Source: an uncultured Thiodictyon sp. (GTDB lineage: Bacteria > Pseudomonadota > Gammaproteobacteria > Chromatiales > Chromatiaceae). Taken from it: a stretch of 60,295 bases of DNA. A program made the translations under genes and the position numbers. Below, piece after piece: positions 48,310 through 57,715 of the stretch. Below the pieces are notes generated by a model. It had not been told where the DNA came from. It saw nothing but the letters and a program-made list of their open reading frames with translations, and ran no database searches. Numbering within the stretch: position 1 is the first letter of the stretch; every line of letters begins with the position of its first letter. Where the stretch lies: contig NZ_CAJAXH010000202.1 in assembly GCF_903946935.1 (NCBI RefSeq), forward strand, positions 1 through 60,295, read 5' to 3'.

Positions 48310-48423
48310 GGGCTGGCGCTGCGGCATGTGCGCCGCGAAGATAAGGTCGGGGTCGGTCGCAACGAGCCCTGTCCCTGCGGTTCAGGCAAGAAGTTCAAGG
48401 AATGCCATGGCCGGCTCGCCTGA
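48310..48423 (+). pseudogene. SecA C-terminal tail fragment (SEC-C zinc motif)
   Basis: The frame reads [20 protein letters not shown] then [14 protein letters not shown] and stops at TGA 48421-48423. This is the extreme C-terminus of SecA: the Zn-binding [13 protein letters not shown] that contacts SecB and ribosomes, plus part of the linker. Nothing upstream encodes the rest of SecA. It may be a broken duplicate; a free-standing SEC-C mini-protein is possible but no start codon with a ribosome site is obvious. Confidence 0.65.
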
Positions 48424-48544
48424 GGGGGCACAGGACCAGCCGGCTGTAGCCTCGGCCTGGCCTGGACGCGGTTCCTCTGACCGTCGGACGGCCAGCGGGC
48501 TCGTGGTAGACTCGATCCGGCGAGTCAACAACGAAAACCCCGCC

Positions 48545-48736
48545 ATGCTCACCGTCAACATCCACGAAGCCAAGACCCATCTCTCCCGTCTGGTCGAGCG
48601 CGCGGCCCAGGGCGAGTCATTCATTATCGCCAAGGCCGGTCATCCCTTTGTGTGTATTTTTGTGTGCGAGATGTCAGTGTATTCAGGCGTACACAGGTGC
48701 CTAGGGCGAAGCAGAAAGGTAAAAGAGATTAAGTAG
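48545..48736 (+). pseudogene. Truncated Phd/YefM-type antitoxin
   Basis: ATG 48545 opens MLTVNIHEAKTHLSRLVERA then AQGESFIIAKAGHPFV, the DNA-binding N-domain of Phd/YefM antitoxins. After Val36 the sequence abruptly turns AT-rich and the next 27 codons (CIFVCEMSVYSGVHRC and so on) have no relation to the family. The toxin-binding half and any PIN or Doc toxin are missing. An insertion or deletion replaced the 3' end with about 85 low-GC bases running into the next gene. Confidence 0.7.
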
Positions 48737-48738
48737 TT

Positions 48739-49227
48739 ATGAACGATAACGCGCGGGTTAAGGTCCTCTTTGTCTGCATGGGCAATATCTGCCGCTCCCC
48801 CACCGCCCACGGTGTTTTCCGGCACCTGGTGCGGGAGGCCGGGCAGGAGGCGGCGATCCAGATCGACTCCGCCGGGACTCATGCCTATCACGTCGGCGAG
48901 CCGCCGGACGCCCGGGCGACGGCGACGGCGCGGGCGCGCGGCGTCGACATCAGCGACCTGCGGGCGCGCCGGGCGTCGTCTGAGGATTTCCTCTGCTACG
49001 ACTACGTACTCGCCATGGACCAGGACAACTACCACAGCCTGGCCCGCATCTGCCCCCCGGGGATGGAGCCTAAGCTATCGCTCTTCATGGATTTTGCGCC
49101 GGACCTGAAGTGCCGGGAGGTGCCCGATCCCTACTATGGCGGGTCACGCGGCTTCGATCAGGTGTTCGACCTGGTGGAGGCGGCCGCCCGCGGGTTGCTG
49201 GATCATCTCATCCGCGAGGGCCGTTAG
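48739..49227 (+). CDS. Low-molecular-weight protein tyrosine phosphatase
   Basis: A cysteine-based phosphatase of 162 aa. The P-loop is VCMGNICRSPTAHG with catalytic Cys13 and Arg19, and the general acid is the Asp in VPDPYYGG. The middle has the SAGTHAYHVGEPPDARA segment of the family. In Gram-negatives such enzymes often dephosphorylate the tyrosine kinases of polysaccharide export, but no such kinase is nearby. ATG 48739 follows the low-GC junction of the broken antitoxin. The stop overlaps the end of a porin-like remnant on the other strand. Confidence 0.93.
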   Translation: MNDNARVKVLFVCMGNICRSPTAHGVFRHLVREAGQEAAIQIDSAGTHAYHVGEPPDARATATARARGVDISDLRARRASSEDFLCYDYVLAMDQDNYHSLARICPPGMEPKLSLFMDFAPDLKCREVPDPYYGGSRGFDQVFDLVEAAARGLLDHLIREGR

Positions 49228-49438
49228 AACGCGGCGGTGGCGCGCAGTCCGTAGACCCAGTTGCCCTGGCGATCTCTTGGCACTGACCGGCACCGGTCAA
49301 CAGGCCGTTGATCGCGAAGGTATCGTTGATGTCGTAGGCCCAGGCGGTGCCGCCGACCCCCGGGTGCAGGAGGAGGACTACCAGGGCCATGGTCAGGGCG
49401 AGGGCGGTGGATCGGCGGCGGGTCTTGCCGTTGAGCAT
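49224..49438 (-). pseudogene. Outer-membrane protein gene with internal deletion
   Basis: ATG 49438 encodes a signal peptide (RRRSTALALTMALVVLLLHP, cleavage near AWA) and a mature start YDINDTFAINGLLTGAGQC. A different frame then gives QGNWVYGLRATAAF and a stop at 49224: an amphipathic strand ending in Phe, as in barrel proteins. Only 215 bases separate start and stop, which is not a multiple of three. The central barrel must have been deleted. Confidence 0.55.
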
Positions 49439-49655
49439 CGGTTGGTTCCGGGTTGGTCGGTCGAGTGCGCTGGTGCGCGCCGCGTCCAGGCAGCGCCCCA
49501 GGGCGTGCCGTGCAGAAGGTAACACGACTGAAATCGACGCGATACTGGGTCCGCGGGCGCCGCCAAAAAGGGTGCGGTCCGAGTGAGCGTGTCCCCGGAT
49601 GAGGCTAAGATCCAGGTTCTGTGAGATCGGTGTCGGATATTGCTGTGGGGGTCTT

Positions 49656-49934
49656 ATGCGTGTTGTGTGGCGGTGCTGGGTGCTGGTGGCGCTGGTGTCG
49701 GTGGGTGGGTGCGGTGGTGGGGGGGACGGCCCGCTGCGGGTGAGCAATCCGGAGGACCTGCCGGTCAGTTGTGTGGCCAAGCCCGCGGCGGGCAGTTGTC
49801 ATGGTCATTATCGGAAATTCTACTATGACTACAGAAATAACCGTTGTAAAGCATTCAGTTACAGCGGCTGCGGCGGCCGCGTGCCGTTCGAGACGCTGGA
49901 GGATTGCCTGAACTATTGCGGGGCCACCCCCTGA
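49656..49934 (+). CDS. Kunitz/BPTI-domain lipoprotein
   Basis: A 92-aa exported protein. The hydrophobic start (VLVALVSVGGC) ends in a lipobox-like site at Cys19, so it is probably a lipoprotein. A Gly/Asp linker leads to one Kunitz domain (about 36-88) with all six cysteines at 39, 48, 64, 72, 84 and 88. The spacing 8-15-7-11-3 differs from the classical 8-15-7-12-3 by one residue. Family elements are visible: AGSC, FYYDYRNNRC, FSYSGCGG and CLNYC. The P1 position, right after the second Cys, is His49. Kunitz domains inhibit serine proteases and are rare in bacteria. GGGGG precedes the ATG. It is a single gene, with SixA following. Confidence 0.82.
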   Translation: MRVVWRCWVLVALVSVGGCGGGGDGPLRVSNPEDLPVSCVAKPAAGSCHGHYRKFYYDYRNNRCKAFSYSGCGGRVPFETLEDCLNYCGATP

Positions 49935-50052
49935 GGTGCGGGCGGGTACCGCAACGGGTTGCGGTCGTTGGAAGGCTGTGTAAAAAGGGCTTAACATCGC
50001 GCCGATCGCCCGAGCGTCGGGAGCAGCGCCACCAGCACCGAGCACCACCGAT

Positions 50053-50562
50053 ATGCCCCGTGAACTGCTGATATTACGCCACGCCAAGTCCGACTGGGAT
50101 TCGCTCGCAGTCACCGATTTCGATCGCCCACTGACCGAGCGCGGCAAGCATGACGCGCCCAAGATCGGCGCCTGGCTGCTGCGCGAGGGGCTGGTGCCCG
50201 ATCATGTGGTCAGCTCTCCGGCCGAACGTGCCCGCCAGACGGCGGTCAAGGTGTGCAAGGCACTGGGAATCGACAAGGGGGCGATCGTCTGGGACCCCGA
50301 GGTCTATGGGGCGACCCGCGGCGCACTGCTCGGGGTCCTCGGGCGCTGTCCACCGGGCGCCTCCCGGGTCCTGCTGATCGGCCACAATCCGGGGCTCGAG
50401 GACCTGCTCGAACACCTGTGCGGCGATGCGCTGGAGCTTGCGGACGATGGCAAGTTGCTCGCCACCGCGACCCTGGCCCGGCTGGAGATGCCGGCGGACT
50501 GGGTGGGGTCGGCACCCGGTTCGGCCCGGCTCCTCTCGATCATCCGTCCGCGCAATCTTTAG
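50053..50562 (+). CDS. sixA: Phosphohistidine phosphatase SixA
   Basis: A histidine phosphatase (RHG superfamily) of 169 aa that removes phosphate from phosphohistidine, for example on Hpt domains or the nitrogen PTS. The catalytic motif is LLILRHAKSDW with His10. Other family elements are DRPLTERGKHDAP, VSSPAERARQTA and the second catalytic His in LIGHNPGLEDL. With several Hpt-bearing hybrid kinases within 10 kb, a role in resetting phosphorelays is possible, but it is not linked in an operon. ATG 50053 is the natural start. Confidence 0.9.
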   Translation: MPRELLILRHAKSDWDSLAVTDFDRPLTERGKHDAPKIGAWLLREGLVPDHVVSSPAERARQTAVKVCKALGIDKGAIVWDPEVYGATRGALLGVLGRCPPGASRVLLIGHNPGLEDLLEHLCGDALELADDGKLLATATLARLEMPADWVGSAPGSARLLSIIRPRNL

Positions 50563-50821
50563 TATAAGTGAGTGCTTGCTCCGGTCTCGGAGCGCCCCAC
50601 TTAGCTAGGCACCACCTGGCGCGGCATTGTCGGTCGGCCGCAGATCGGGGCCACAGCCGATCTGTGTAGCGTGCATCTCCTGTCTCTTGCCGAATCCCGG
50701 CGCGCCGCGTCAAGGGGACGGTAGCGCAGGGCGGAGCCGTCCCCCCTCGCTGCCGAATAAGGCCCAAGCGCCCGGGCATCGGTGCCGCGAGCGCATCCCA
50801 GAGAGCTGAGGAGTGAACAAC

Positions 50822-51958
50822 ATGTCGAAGCGTTTGATTCAGGCCGCGGCCTGCGGCTTTGCACTGGCGGTTTGCGTTGGGGACCTCGCGGCGGGCGCCA
50901 AGCCGCGTGTATTCGGCGACGGGGGCGTGCTCGCGACCATCCCCCAAGAGGCCAGCTACTGCGCCGGCCAGCCCGGGTGTAACGGCGGCTACCCGGAGGG
51001 GGTGGCGGTCGTCGACGACCGTGTCTACGTTGCCGGTCCGGCGACGTTCGGTACGATCGGCAAGGGCCCGAGCGTGGTTACCGTTATTGCGAAGTCGACC
51101 GGCCGGCGCCTCGCCGAGATCCCCATCCAAGGTGAAAACACGGACTACGAGCACGCCTTGAGCGGGATCACGGTCGACGGTAACGGCAATGTCTACGCGC
51201 TCTCGACTCAACTGGGTGTCGTGCGGATCGAGCGGCATGGTCAGTCGTACACTCAATCGAGCTATGCCACGGCCCTGCCGGACCTGCCGGCCTGTGTGCC
51301 CGGCGGTGCCTCGCCCTGTTCGCCGACGCCGCTCGATCTCCCGCCGATCAGCAACGAGATGACCTTCGACGAGCGCGGCTATCTCTACATCACCGACTCG
51401 CTCCAGGCCACGATCTTCCGTGTCGCACCCGGCGGCGGCGCGCCCGAGCCCTGGTTCCAGAGCCCCCTGCTGGCGGGCAATCTCCAGGCCCCGCTCCCCT
51501 TCGGGGCCAACGGCATCAAGCTCAACCCGGAGCGGACTTACGTCTATGTCATCGAGACCTTCGATCCGGACGATTTGACCGTCGGCCACGTCTACCGCAT
51601 CCCGCTGGTCGATGCCCCGGCCCCGGCGGACATCGAGCTGTTCGCGACCTTCCCGGGCTTCGCGGCGCCGGACAGCCTGGTGTTCGGCAAGTCGGGCCGG
51701 CTCTATGTCTCGCTCGCCGGCTCGAGCCAGATCGCGGTGCTCGATGAGAGCGGGGCCGAGATCACGCGCATTAGCGGTCCCGGCGGCAGTGCGATCCCGC
51801 TCGACGGTCCAGCGACCATGGCCTTCGATGACCCGAGCCAGTCGTTGCTCGTCGCCAACCACGCCATCTTCGGCAACCCATCCGACTGGTCAGTCTTGCG
51901 GATCTTCGTCGACGAGAAGGGCGATCCCTACCCGAACGCTTTACACGGCTGTCACTAA
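50822..51958 (+). CDS. Secreted ScyD/ScyE-like beta-propeller protein
   Basis: A 378-aa exported protein. A signal peptide (about 1-25, ending in DLAAGA) is followed by six-bladed NHL/SMP-30-type propeller repeats (e.g. GITVDGNGNVYALST, MTFDERGYLYITD, LVFGKSGRLYVSLAGSSQIA, MAFDDPSQSLLVANHA). It resembles ScyD/ScyE-family and gluconolactonase-like proteins, whose substrates vary; no metal site can be named with confidence. ATG 50822 fits a GAGGAG site nine bases upstream better than GTG 50813. Convergent with the kinase-like gene, with a hairpin between them. Confidence 0.75.
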   Translation: MSKRLIQAAACGFALAVCVGDLAAGAKPRVFGDGGVLATIPQEASYCAGQPGCNGGYPEGVAVVDDRVYVAGPATFGTIGKGPSVVTVIAKSTGRRLAEIPIQGENTDYEHALSGITVDGNGNVYALSTQLGVVRIERHGQSYTQSSYATALPDLPACVPGGASPCSPTPLDLPPISNEMTFDERGYLYITDSLQATIFRVAPGGGAPEPWFQSPLLAGNLQAPLPFGANGIKLNPERTYVYVIETFDPDDLTVGHVYRIPLVDAPAPADIELFATFPGFAAPDSLVFGKSGRLYVSLAGSSQIAVLDESGAEITRISGPGGSAIPLDGPATMAFDDPSQSLLVANHAIFGNPSDWSVLRIFVDEKGDPYPNALHGCH

Positions 51959-52000
51959 GCCATTGGGTTGCGCCGACCCAGGACGCGCAACCGCCAGCGT

Positions 52001-52019
52001 CCCCCGGCAAAGCCGGGGG
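52001..52019. terminator. Hairpin between convergent genes
   Basis: CCCCCGGC and GCCGGGGG form an 8-bp perfect stem with an AAA loop, between the stops of the propeller gene and the fructosamine kinase-like gene. There is no T-tract on either side, so this is a candidate terminator or mRNA-stabilising hairpin only. Confidence 0.45.
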
Positions 52020-52054
52020 GATCGTCGCAGATCCGGAAATGACTCACGCCAACT

Positions 52055-52933
52055 TCAGCGCACCTCGGCCAACAGCCGGTCGAGCATGTCGCGTGCCTGT
52101 CCCAGGTAGCCTGAGTCGAATAGATTCAAGTGGTTGAGTATGTGGTATAGGTTATAGAGGGTCTTACGAACCGGGTAGCCCGCAGCCAGCGGCCAGGCCT
52201 CGCGGTAGGCCGCATAAAAGTCGACACCGAAGCCGCCGAAGAGCTCGGTCATGGCGACATCGGCCTCTCGGTCCCCATAATAGACCGCCGGGTCATAGAC
52301 GACCGGCGCCCCGTCCGGGAGCCAGCCCAGGTTCCTGCCCCACAGGTCGCCGTGCAGGAGCGCGGGCTGGGGTCGATGGTCCAGCAGGGTGTCGAGGTCC
52401 GAGCGCAGGCGCTCCCCGGCGTCTTGGAGGGTGCGGGCATAGCCCTTGCGGGCGGCGAGTTCGAGCTGGAAGCCCAGCCGCTGGTCGCGCCAGAAGTCGA
52501 TCCAATCGGCGTTCGGGGTATTGGGCTGGGCGGTGGCGCCGATGAAATTGTCCCGCGACCAGCCGAAGGTCGGCGACCCGTGGCGATGCAGCTCGGCCAA
52601 TTGGCGCCCGGCGGTGGCGCCCCGGGTCGGTCCGCCCAGTTGCAGCCGCTCCAACACCAGGAAGCTGCGGGTATCGGTCCGGCCCCAACACAGCGGCGCC
52701 GGGACGCGCAGCGCGCCGGCCGCGGCGAGCTCGAGGAGTCCCGCGGCCTCCGCCTCGAACATCTCGGAGCGCGCGGCGGTGTTGGTCTTGACGAAATAAC
52801 TGTGCTCCCGATCGGCTAAAATCACCGCGTCGCTGATACAGCCGCCGCCCACCGGGCGCGGGCCCGCGGTGGGCGTGAAGGGTCGCCCGGTGGCCGCGGC
52901 GATGTGTTCGGCGATTGCTGCCCAATCGGTCAT
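52055..52933 (-). CDS. Fructosamine kinase family protein (YniA-like)
   Basis: An aminoglycoside-phosphotransferase-fold kinase of 292 aa, similar to fructosamine-3-kinase and E. coli YniA. It has the N-lobe VGGGCISDAV, the ATP-site Lys in SYFVKTNT, hinge residues LVLERL and the catalytic loop LLHGDLWGRNLG. The metal-binding VVYDPAVYYGDREADVAMTE follows; all are intact. Such enzymes phosphorylate ketosamines so that glycated amines break down, repairing proteins. ATG 52933 is a clear start. It is a stand-alone gene. Confidence 0.9.
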   Translation of the reverse strand: MTDWAAIAEHIAAATGRPFTPTAGPRPVGGGCISDAVILADREHSYFVKTNTAARSEMFEAEAAGLLELAAAGALRVPAPLCWGRTDTRSFLVLERLQLGGPTRGATAGRQLAELHRHGSPTFGWSRDNFIGATAQPNTPNADWIDFWRDQRLGFQLELAARKGYARTLQDAGERLRSDLDTLLDHRPQPALLHGDLWGRNLGWLPDGAPVVYDPAVYYGDREADVAMTELFGGFGVDFYAAYREAWPLAAGYPVRKTLYNLYHILNHLNLFDSGYLGQARDMLDRLLAEVR

Positions 52934-53137
52934 GACACCATCCTGCCCGCTCGGGCGCTGGACCTACACTCGTACTGCATTGTTAAACCAGGATAAGAAC
53001 TGATCATGAATAAATTTGGATCAGGTGACAGGCATTGTGCTCTGCCGCTCCCCAGGGGTTCAAGCCGGCCTTGACAGGATGATCATGTTCGAGACCGCCA
53101 TCCAACTGGCGAAGGCCTATAGCCGATAGCTCGCTGT

Positions 53138-53887
53138 CTAGCGTAGCGCCTGGGAGACGGGGCGTATCCCCACCTGCCAGGCGTCATCCTCACGGCGCAT
53201 GATGCGGCGCACCAGCGGAATGGTGGGCGGGCGCTGTTCGCGCAGCGACAGGCTGTCGATACGCGCCACCAGGTCCAGCAGGGCGGACGGATTGCGCGGG
53301 TGGTGGGTGAGGATATAGCGTGTGACCTCCGGGGGGAGCGGCATCCCGCGCCGCCGGGCAGACGCGCACAGCAGTGCCTCGCTGTCCGGCTCGGTGAGCG
53401 GGAGCAGTCGGTAACGCGGCCCCCAGTGCAGGCGCGAGCGCAGGTCCGCCAAGCCGAGCGCCAGGTCATCCGGGGGCGCGGCGGCCGCGGCGATCAGTGC
53501 GCGGCGGCGTTCGCGCAGTCGGTTGAACAGATCGAACACTGCCCGTTCCCAGGTCGGCACCCCGGCAATGCGCTCCAGGTCATCCAGGGCCACCAGGTCC
53601 AGCCGCTCCAGCGACTCCAGGATGTCCGGCTCGATCCCGGGGCGTCCGAGCGGGATATAATGGGCCTGGCGTCCTGCCTGGGTGGCCGCCAGGCAGGCGG
53701 CCTGCAACAGATGGGACTTACCGCTCTCCGGCGGACCAAACAGAAAGATGAAGGGTTCGCCGCCGCCCCGGGCCGTCCCCCGGATGGCCGCCACCGCCTC
53801 CGCGTTCAGCCCCGGCAGGAACTCGGCCAGCGTCGGCTCGCTGACCAGTTCGATCGGCAGGTGCAGTTGCAGGGCGGGGTTGGACAC
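53138..53887 (-). CDS. hda: DnaA regulatory inactivator Hda
   Basis: A DnaA-related AAA+ protein that, with the sliding clamp, stimulates DnaA-ATP hydrolysis after initiation. The 249-aa protein begins with the clamp-binding motif (QLHLPIEL). Next come Walker A GPPESGKSHLLQA, Walker B LDLVALDDLERIAG and the sensor/arginine-finger region LRSRLHWGPRYRL. The start is GTG 53887. It lies 21 bases downstream of wrbA on the same strand, an arrangement seen in other gammaproteobacteria, so they are probably cotranscribed. Confidence 0.92.
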   Translation of the reverse strand: MSNPALQLHLPIELVSEPTLAEFLPGLNAEAVAAIRGTARGGGEPFIFLFGPPESGKSHLLQAACLAATQAGRQAHYIPLGRPGIEPDILESLERLDLVALDDLERIAGVPTWERAVFDLFNRLRERRRALIAAAAAPPDDLALGLADLRSRLHWGPRYRLLPLTEPDSEALLCASARRRGMPLPPEVTRYILTHHPRNPSALLDLVARIDSLSLREQRPPTIPLVRRIMRREDDAWQVGIRPVSQALR

Positions 53888-53908
53888 TGGACTGCGGGTA
53901 CCGGGGGG

Positions 53909-54601
<693 letters not shown>

Positions 54602-54670
54602 TCAAGACTCGGCAGTGTAACCCAAGACGCGCGCCGCTCCGTGAGAAACGCAAATTAGGCAGATAAGACA

Positions 54671-54985
54671 ATGACCTTTGTTAGAGTAGACGCGGCTGAG
54701 GTGGAGGGCGCCGCACCGCCGGTGTGTTGCCGCTGTCTGGTCGATGGGCGGGTTCAGGGGGTCTATTTCCGGGGCGCGACCCGGGAGCAGGCCCTGCGCC
54801 TGGGGGTGACGGGCTATGCCCGCAACCTGCCCGACGGCCGCGTGGAGGTGCTGGCCTGCGGCCCCGCCGACGCGGTCGCGCAACTGCGCGACTGGCTGCG
54901 CGGCGGACCGCCCATGGCGCGGGTCAGCTCAGTCACCTGCGAGCCGCGGGAACATCGGGCCTGGTCCGGTTTTTCGGTGGATTGA
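54671..54985 (+). CDS. acyP: Acylphosphatase
   Basis: Hydrolyses acyl phosphates such as acetyl phosphate. The 104-aa protein has the family sequence: CRCLVDGRVQGVYFRGATRE with the catalytic Arg, then GVTGYARNLPDGRVEV with the catalytic Asn and GPADAVAQLRDWLRGGP. Residues 1-15 are an extra N-terminus. The 3' end overlaps the tail of a broken FGE-like gene on the other strand. Confidence 0.92.
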   Translation: MTFVRVDAAEVEGAAPPVCCRCLVDGRVQGVYFRGATREQALRLGVTGYARNLPDGRVEVLACGPADAVAQLRDWLRGGPPMARVSSVTCEPREHRAWSGFSVD

Positions 54986-55515
54986 GAAGGTCGGCGGTCA
55001 AGTAGCAGAGGTTCAAACCCTCGCGTTCGGAGAGTGCATTGCAGAAGGCGAGCGACTGCGGCCAGTCGACATGGGTCGCCGGAAGGTCGTCATCGTCCCC
55101 CGCTTTGGACCATGCCCGAGTGCCGGACGAACTCGGCAATCTGCGCCTGTGTGGCTGGCGGCGAGCCCATGCGGAAGGTGCCGCCGGGGATCGGGACCAG
55201 GTCGAGCAGGGGCGAGCCCCGGGTCGCTGCGGGCGGCGGTATTGGGTTCGGCAACAGCTCGGGCTCAGGTGCGGGCGCGGGCGCCTCCCACAAGATGGGC
55301 TCGGTGCGGCCGACGAAGAGTAGCCCGAGTCCGGCCGCGGTGGCCCAGCAGGCGAGTACGGCGGGGAAGGGCAGGTTACGGATGGTCCAGAAGGCGAATG
55401 TACCGAGCGCAAGACTGGCGGCCCACAGCAATAGCACCTCCCACCACGTCCGCGGGATGCGCTCCCAGAGCGACTGGATGCGACCTTTAACCCGGGCGGC
55501 GGCGGTTGGGTTCAT
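54933..55515 (-). pseudogene. Broken FGE-sulfatase (SUMF1)-like membrane protein
   Basis: GTG/ATG 55515 starts a 141-codon frame with two TM segments (about 24-75), a Pro-rich linker and the beginning of a formylglycine-generating-enzyme-like domain, VPIPGGTFRMGSPP. In a run of five C (55097-55101) the frame breaks. Removing one base joins it to DDLPATHVDWPQSLAFCNAL then SEREGLNLCY. The rest of the domain is missing: beyond about 55002 the sequence is antisense to acyP. The start overlaps the stop of the kinase gene before it by four bases, so it once belonged to that operon. Confidence 0.65.
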
Positions 55516-57715
55516 GGGCCGCGACTGCCGACGCCGGTGGCCGCCTGCAACCGCTCCAGTGCGGTCGCGAAGTCGAACGCATCGATCGCCTCGGCGATCC
55601 CCGGGTAGGCATCCCCCAGACCGGCGCGCAGCAGGGATTCATGCTCCGCGAGCAGGTGACCGCTGGCGAAGTCGCAGGCGGTGAGCGCGATGGCGAGGCG
55701 GTCATAGACCTTGTCTAATCGCTCCTCGTCGAGCGGCTCCGCGGGCGCAGCGGCTGCGCCCGGCACCGAGTGCAGCCGCTGCGCCATCGCCTCAATCAGA
55801 TCCAATAGCGGCGCGTCGAGGCCCTCCTGCAAGGCCAGCACCCGCGCGATCGGCTCCGGGCGGGCGATGGCGTGCTCCAAGGTCTCCGCCAGGTCGCGGA
55901 TGGTCGTGGCGCCGATCTGTGCCGCGGTGCCCTTGAGGGTGTGGGCGAGGCGCCGCGCGGTGGGCCAATCGTCGGCGGCCAGGGCGCTTCCCACCTGGGC
56001 CGGGCAGTCGCGCTGACCGGCGATGAATTTTTCCAACAGCGGATGATGGGGAGCTCCCGCCGACCGGGGAGCCGACGGATGGCGCGGGTGGCGGCCAACC
56101 CGTCCATCGCCGGCATCTGGATGTCCATCAGGACACAGTCGTAGTCCTGCGCCGCGACCTTGTCCAGGGCGATCGCGCCGTTCTGCGCCAGGTCGACGAT
56201 GAGCCCCGCCTGGCGCAGCAATTCGATCGCCACCTCTTGGTTCAGTTCGTTGTCCTCCACCAGCAGGAGGTGCGCCCCGGCGATGGCGGCAAGGGGTGTC
56301 ATCGACCGTGCGGGGGCAGGCTCTGCCAGGGTCGGTTCGCCGTCCCTCGCCTCGAGGGTCCGTACCAGCGAGTCAGTCACGGGCTCGATCGGTTGCAGGT
56401 CCGGCGTCGGCACCAAGGGCCGGGTCTGGGCCGCCCCCCGACCGAGTCGCGTGGTGAACCAGAAGGTGGAACCCTGCCCCGGGGTGCTTTCGACCCCGAC
56501 CGCGCCCCCCATCATCTAATTGACCGTGCGGTCGGCGAAATCCGCCGGGTCATAGCCCAGCATCCGAAAATAGGCCGGGGTATAATAGGTTTCACCGGTC
56601 TCGATGTTCCAATCCCAGAGCCCATCGGTCGAGGCCTCCATGGCGAGCGTCAGGCGCTCCTGACTGGTGCGCAATCGCTCTTCCAGCCGCCGGCCCTCGG
56701 TGATGTCCTCGATGATCCCGACCATACCCTTGGAAAGATCGGACGACTCGATGGCATGGCCGGTCATCCGCACCCAGAACCGGCTGCCATCCTTGCGCAC
56801 GACCTCCTGCTCGCGCCGATCGGTCCCGCCGTCGCGGATCTGCGCGTAGACATCCCGGCCGACGGCGGCAAAGGTCTCGTCGTCGGGATACCAGATGCGG
56901 GTGGACTGGCCGATCTGCTCCCCTGGGGCATAGCCGAACAGCACGTCCATCCGGCGATTGCAGCGCACGATGATCCGCTCCTTGAGCAGGACGATGCCGG
57001 CGGTGGCCACATCGAACAGTGCCTGCTGCTCCTCATTGGCGGCAGCGAGTGCCGCGGTGCGCTGGGCGACCTCCTCTTCCAATCGATCGCGATAGCGACG
57101 CAAGTCAATGGCTGCCTGGTGACGCTCGCTGACATCGCGCGACAGCAGGATGAGCTCAGGCGCGCTGCCGGGGCTACCCTGCTTGCGGGTAACGGCGAGC
57201 TCGAACCAATGGGTGCCATCGGGTAACGACAGCTCGATTGTCCGACCATAATCGCTGCCGGTCGCCGCCGCCGCGGCCAGGGCGCTGAGTACAGTGTCGG
57301 CCGCTGGCGGCGGCAACACATCCTGCACCGCCCGCCCGACCAGGGTCTCTCTTGGCGCCGCCAGGAGTGCATCGCGGGTGCAATAGACATCGAGATAATG
57401 ACCGGCCGTATCGAATTCGAACAAGAGATCGGGGATGGCCCCGAGCGTCGCGGCCAGTCGATCGCGGGCCTCCTCGCTCTCCTGCCTGGCCTGCTGCGCC
57501 TGTTGCAGTGCGTGCTCCAGCGCGCTGGTCTTCTCCGTGATGCGTCCGCGTAGCCGACGGTTCCAAAATGCCAATATCGCCAGTGCCAGGATCGGCGCCA
57601 AGAGGTCGTAGCCGATCGACAGGGTCTGCGCCCGATCGGCGGCCAGGGCACTGCCACTCAGGGCGCAGCCGAGTGCGCTGGTTGCCAGCGCCCGCCAATG
57701 GGTGGCGATCGTCAT
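55512..57715 (-). pseudogene. Hybrid histidine kinase gutted by deletions
   Basis: The first frame (57715-56516) encodes a short TM region (about 35-50), a coiled coil and three PAS domains, the last ending at DPADFADRTVN with an in-frame TAG. The next codons, in the same frame, give MGGAVGVESTPGQGSTFWF, the very end of a HATPase domain, so HisKA and most of HATPase are gone. A receiver follows (LLLVEDNELNQE, VLMDIQMPAMDG) but stops at RELPII. A shift then leads into an Hpt domain (LLEKFIAGQRD, RRLAHTLKGTAAQIGA) and a tail similar to that of the neighbouring kinase. Two deletions therefore removed the catalytic core and half the receiver. The start overlaps the upstream kinase by four bases. 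Confidence 0.75.

Noticed and set aside
53088-53130. Short peptide MFETAIQLAKAYSR before Hda
   Set aside because: Too short, no ribosome site, no recognisable family.
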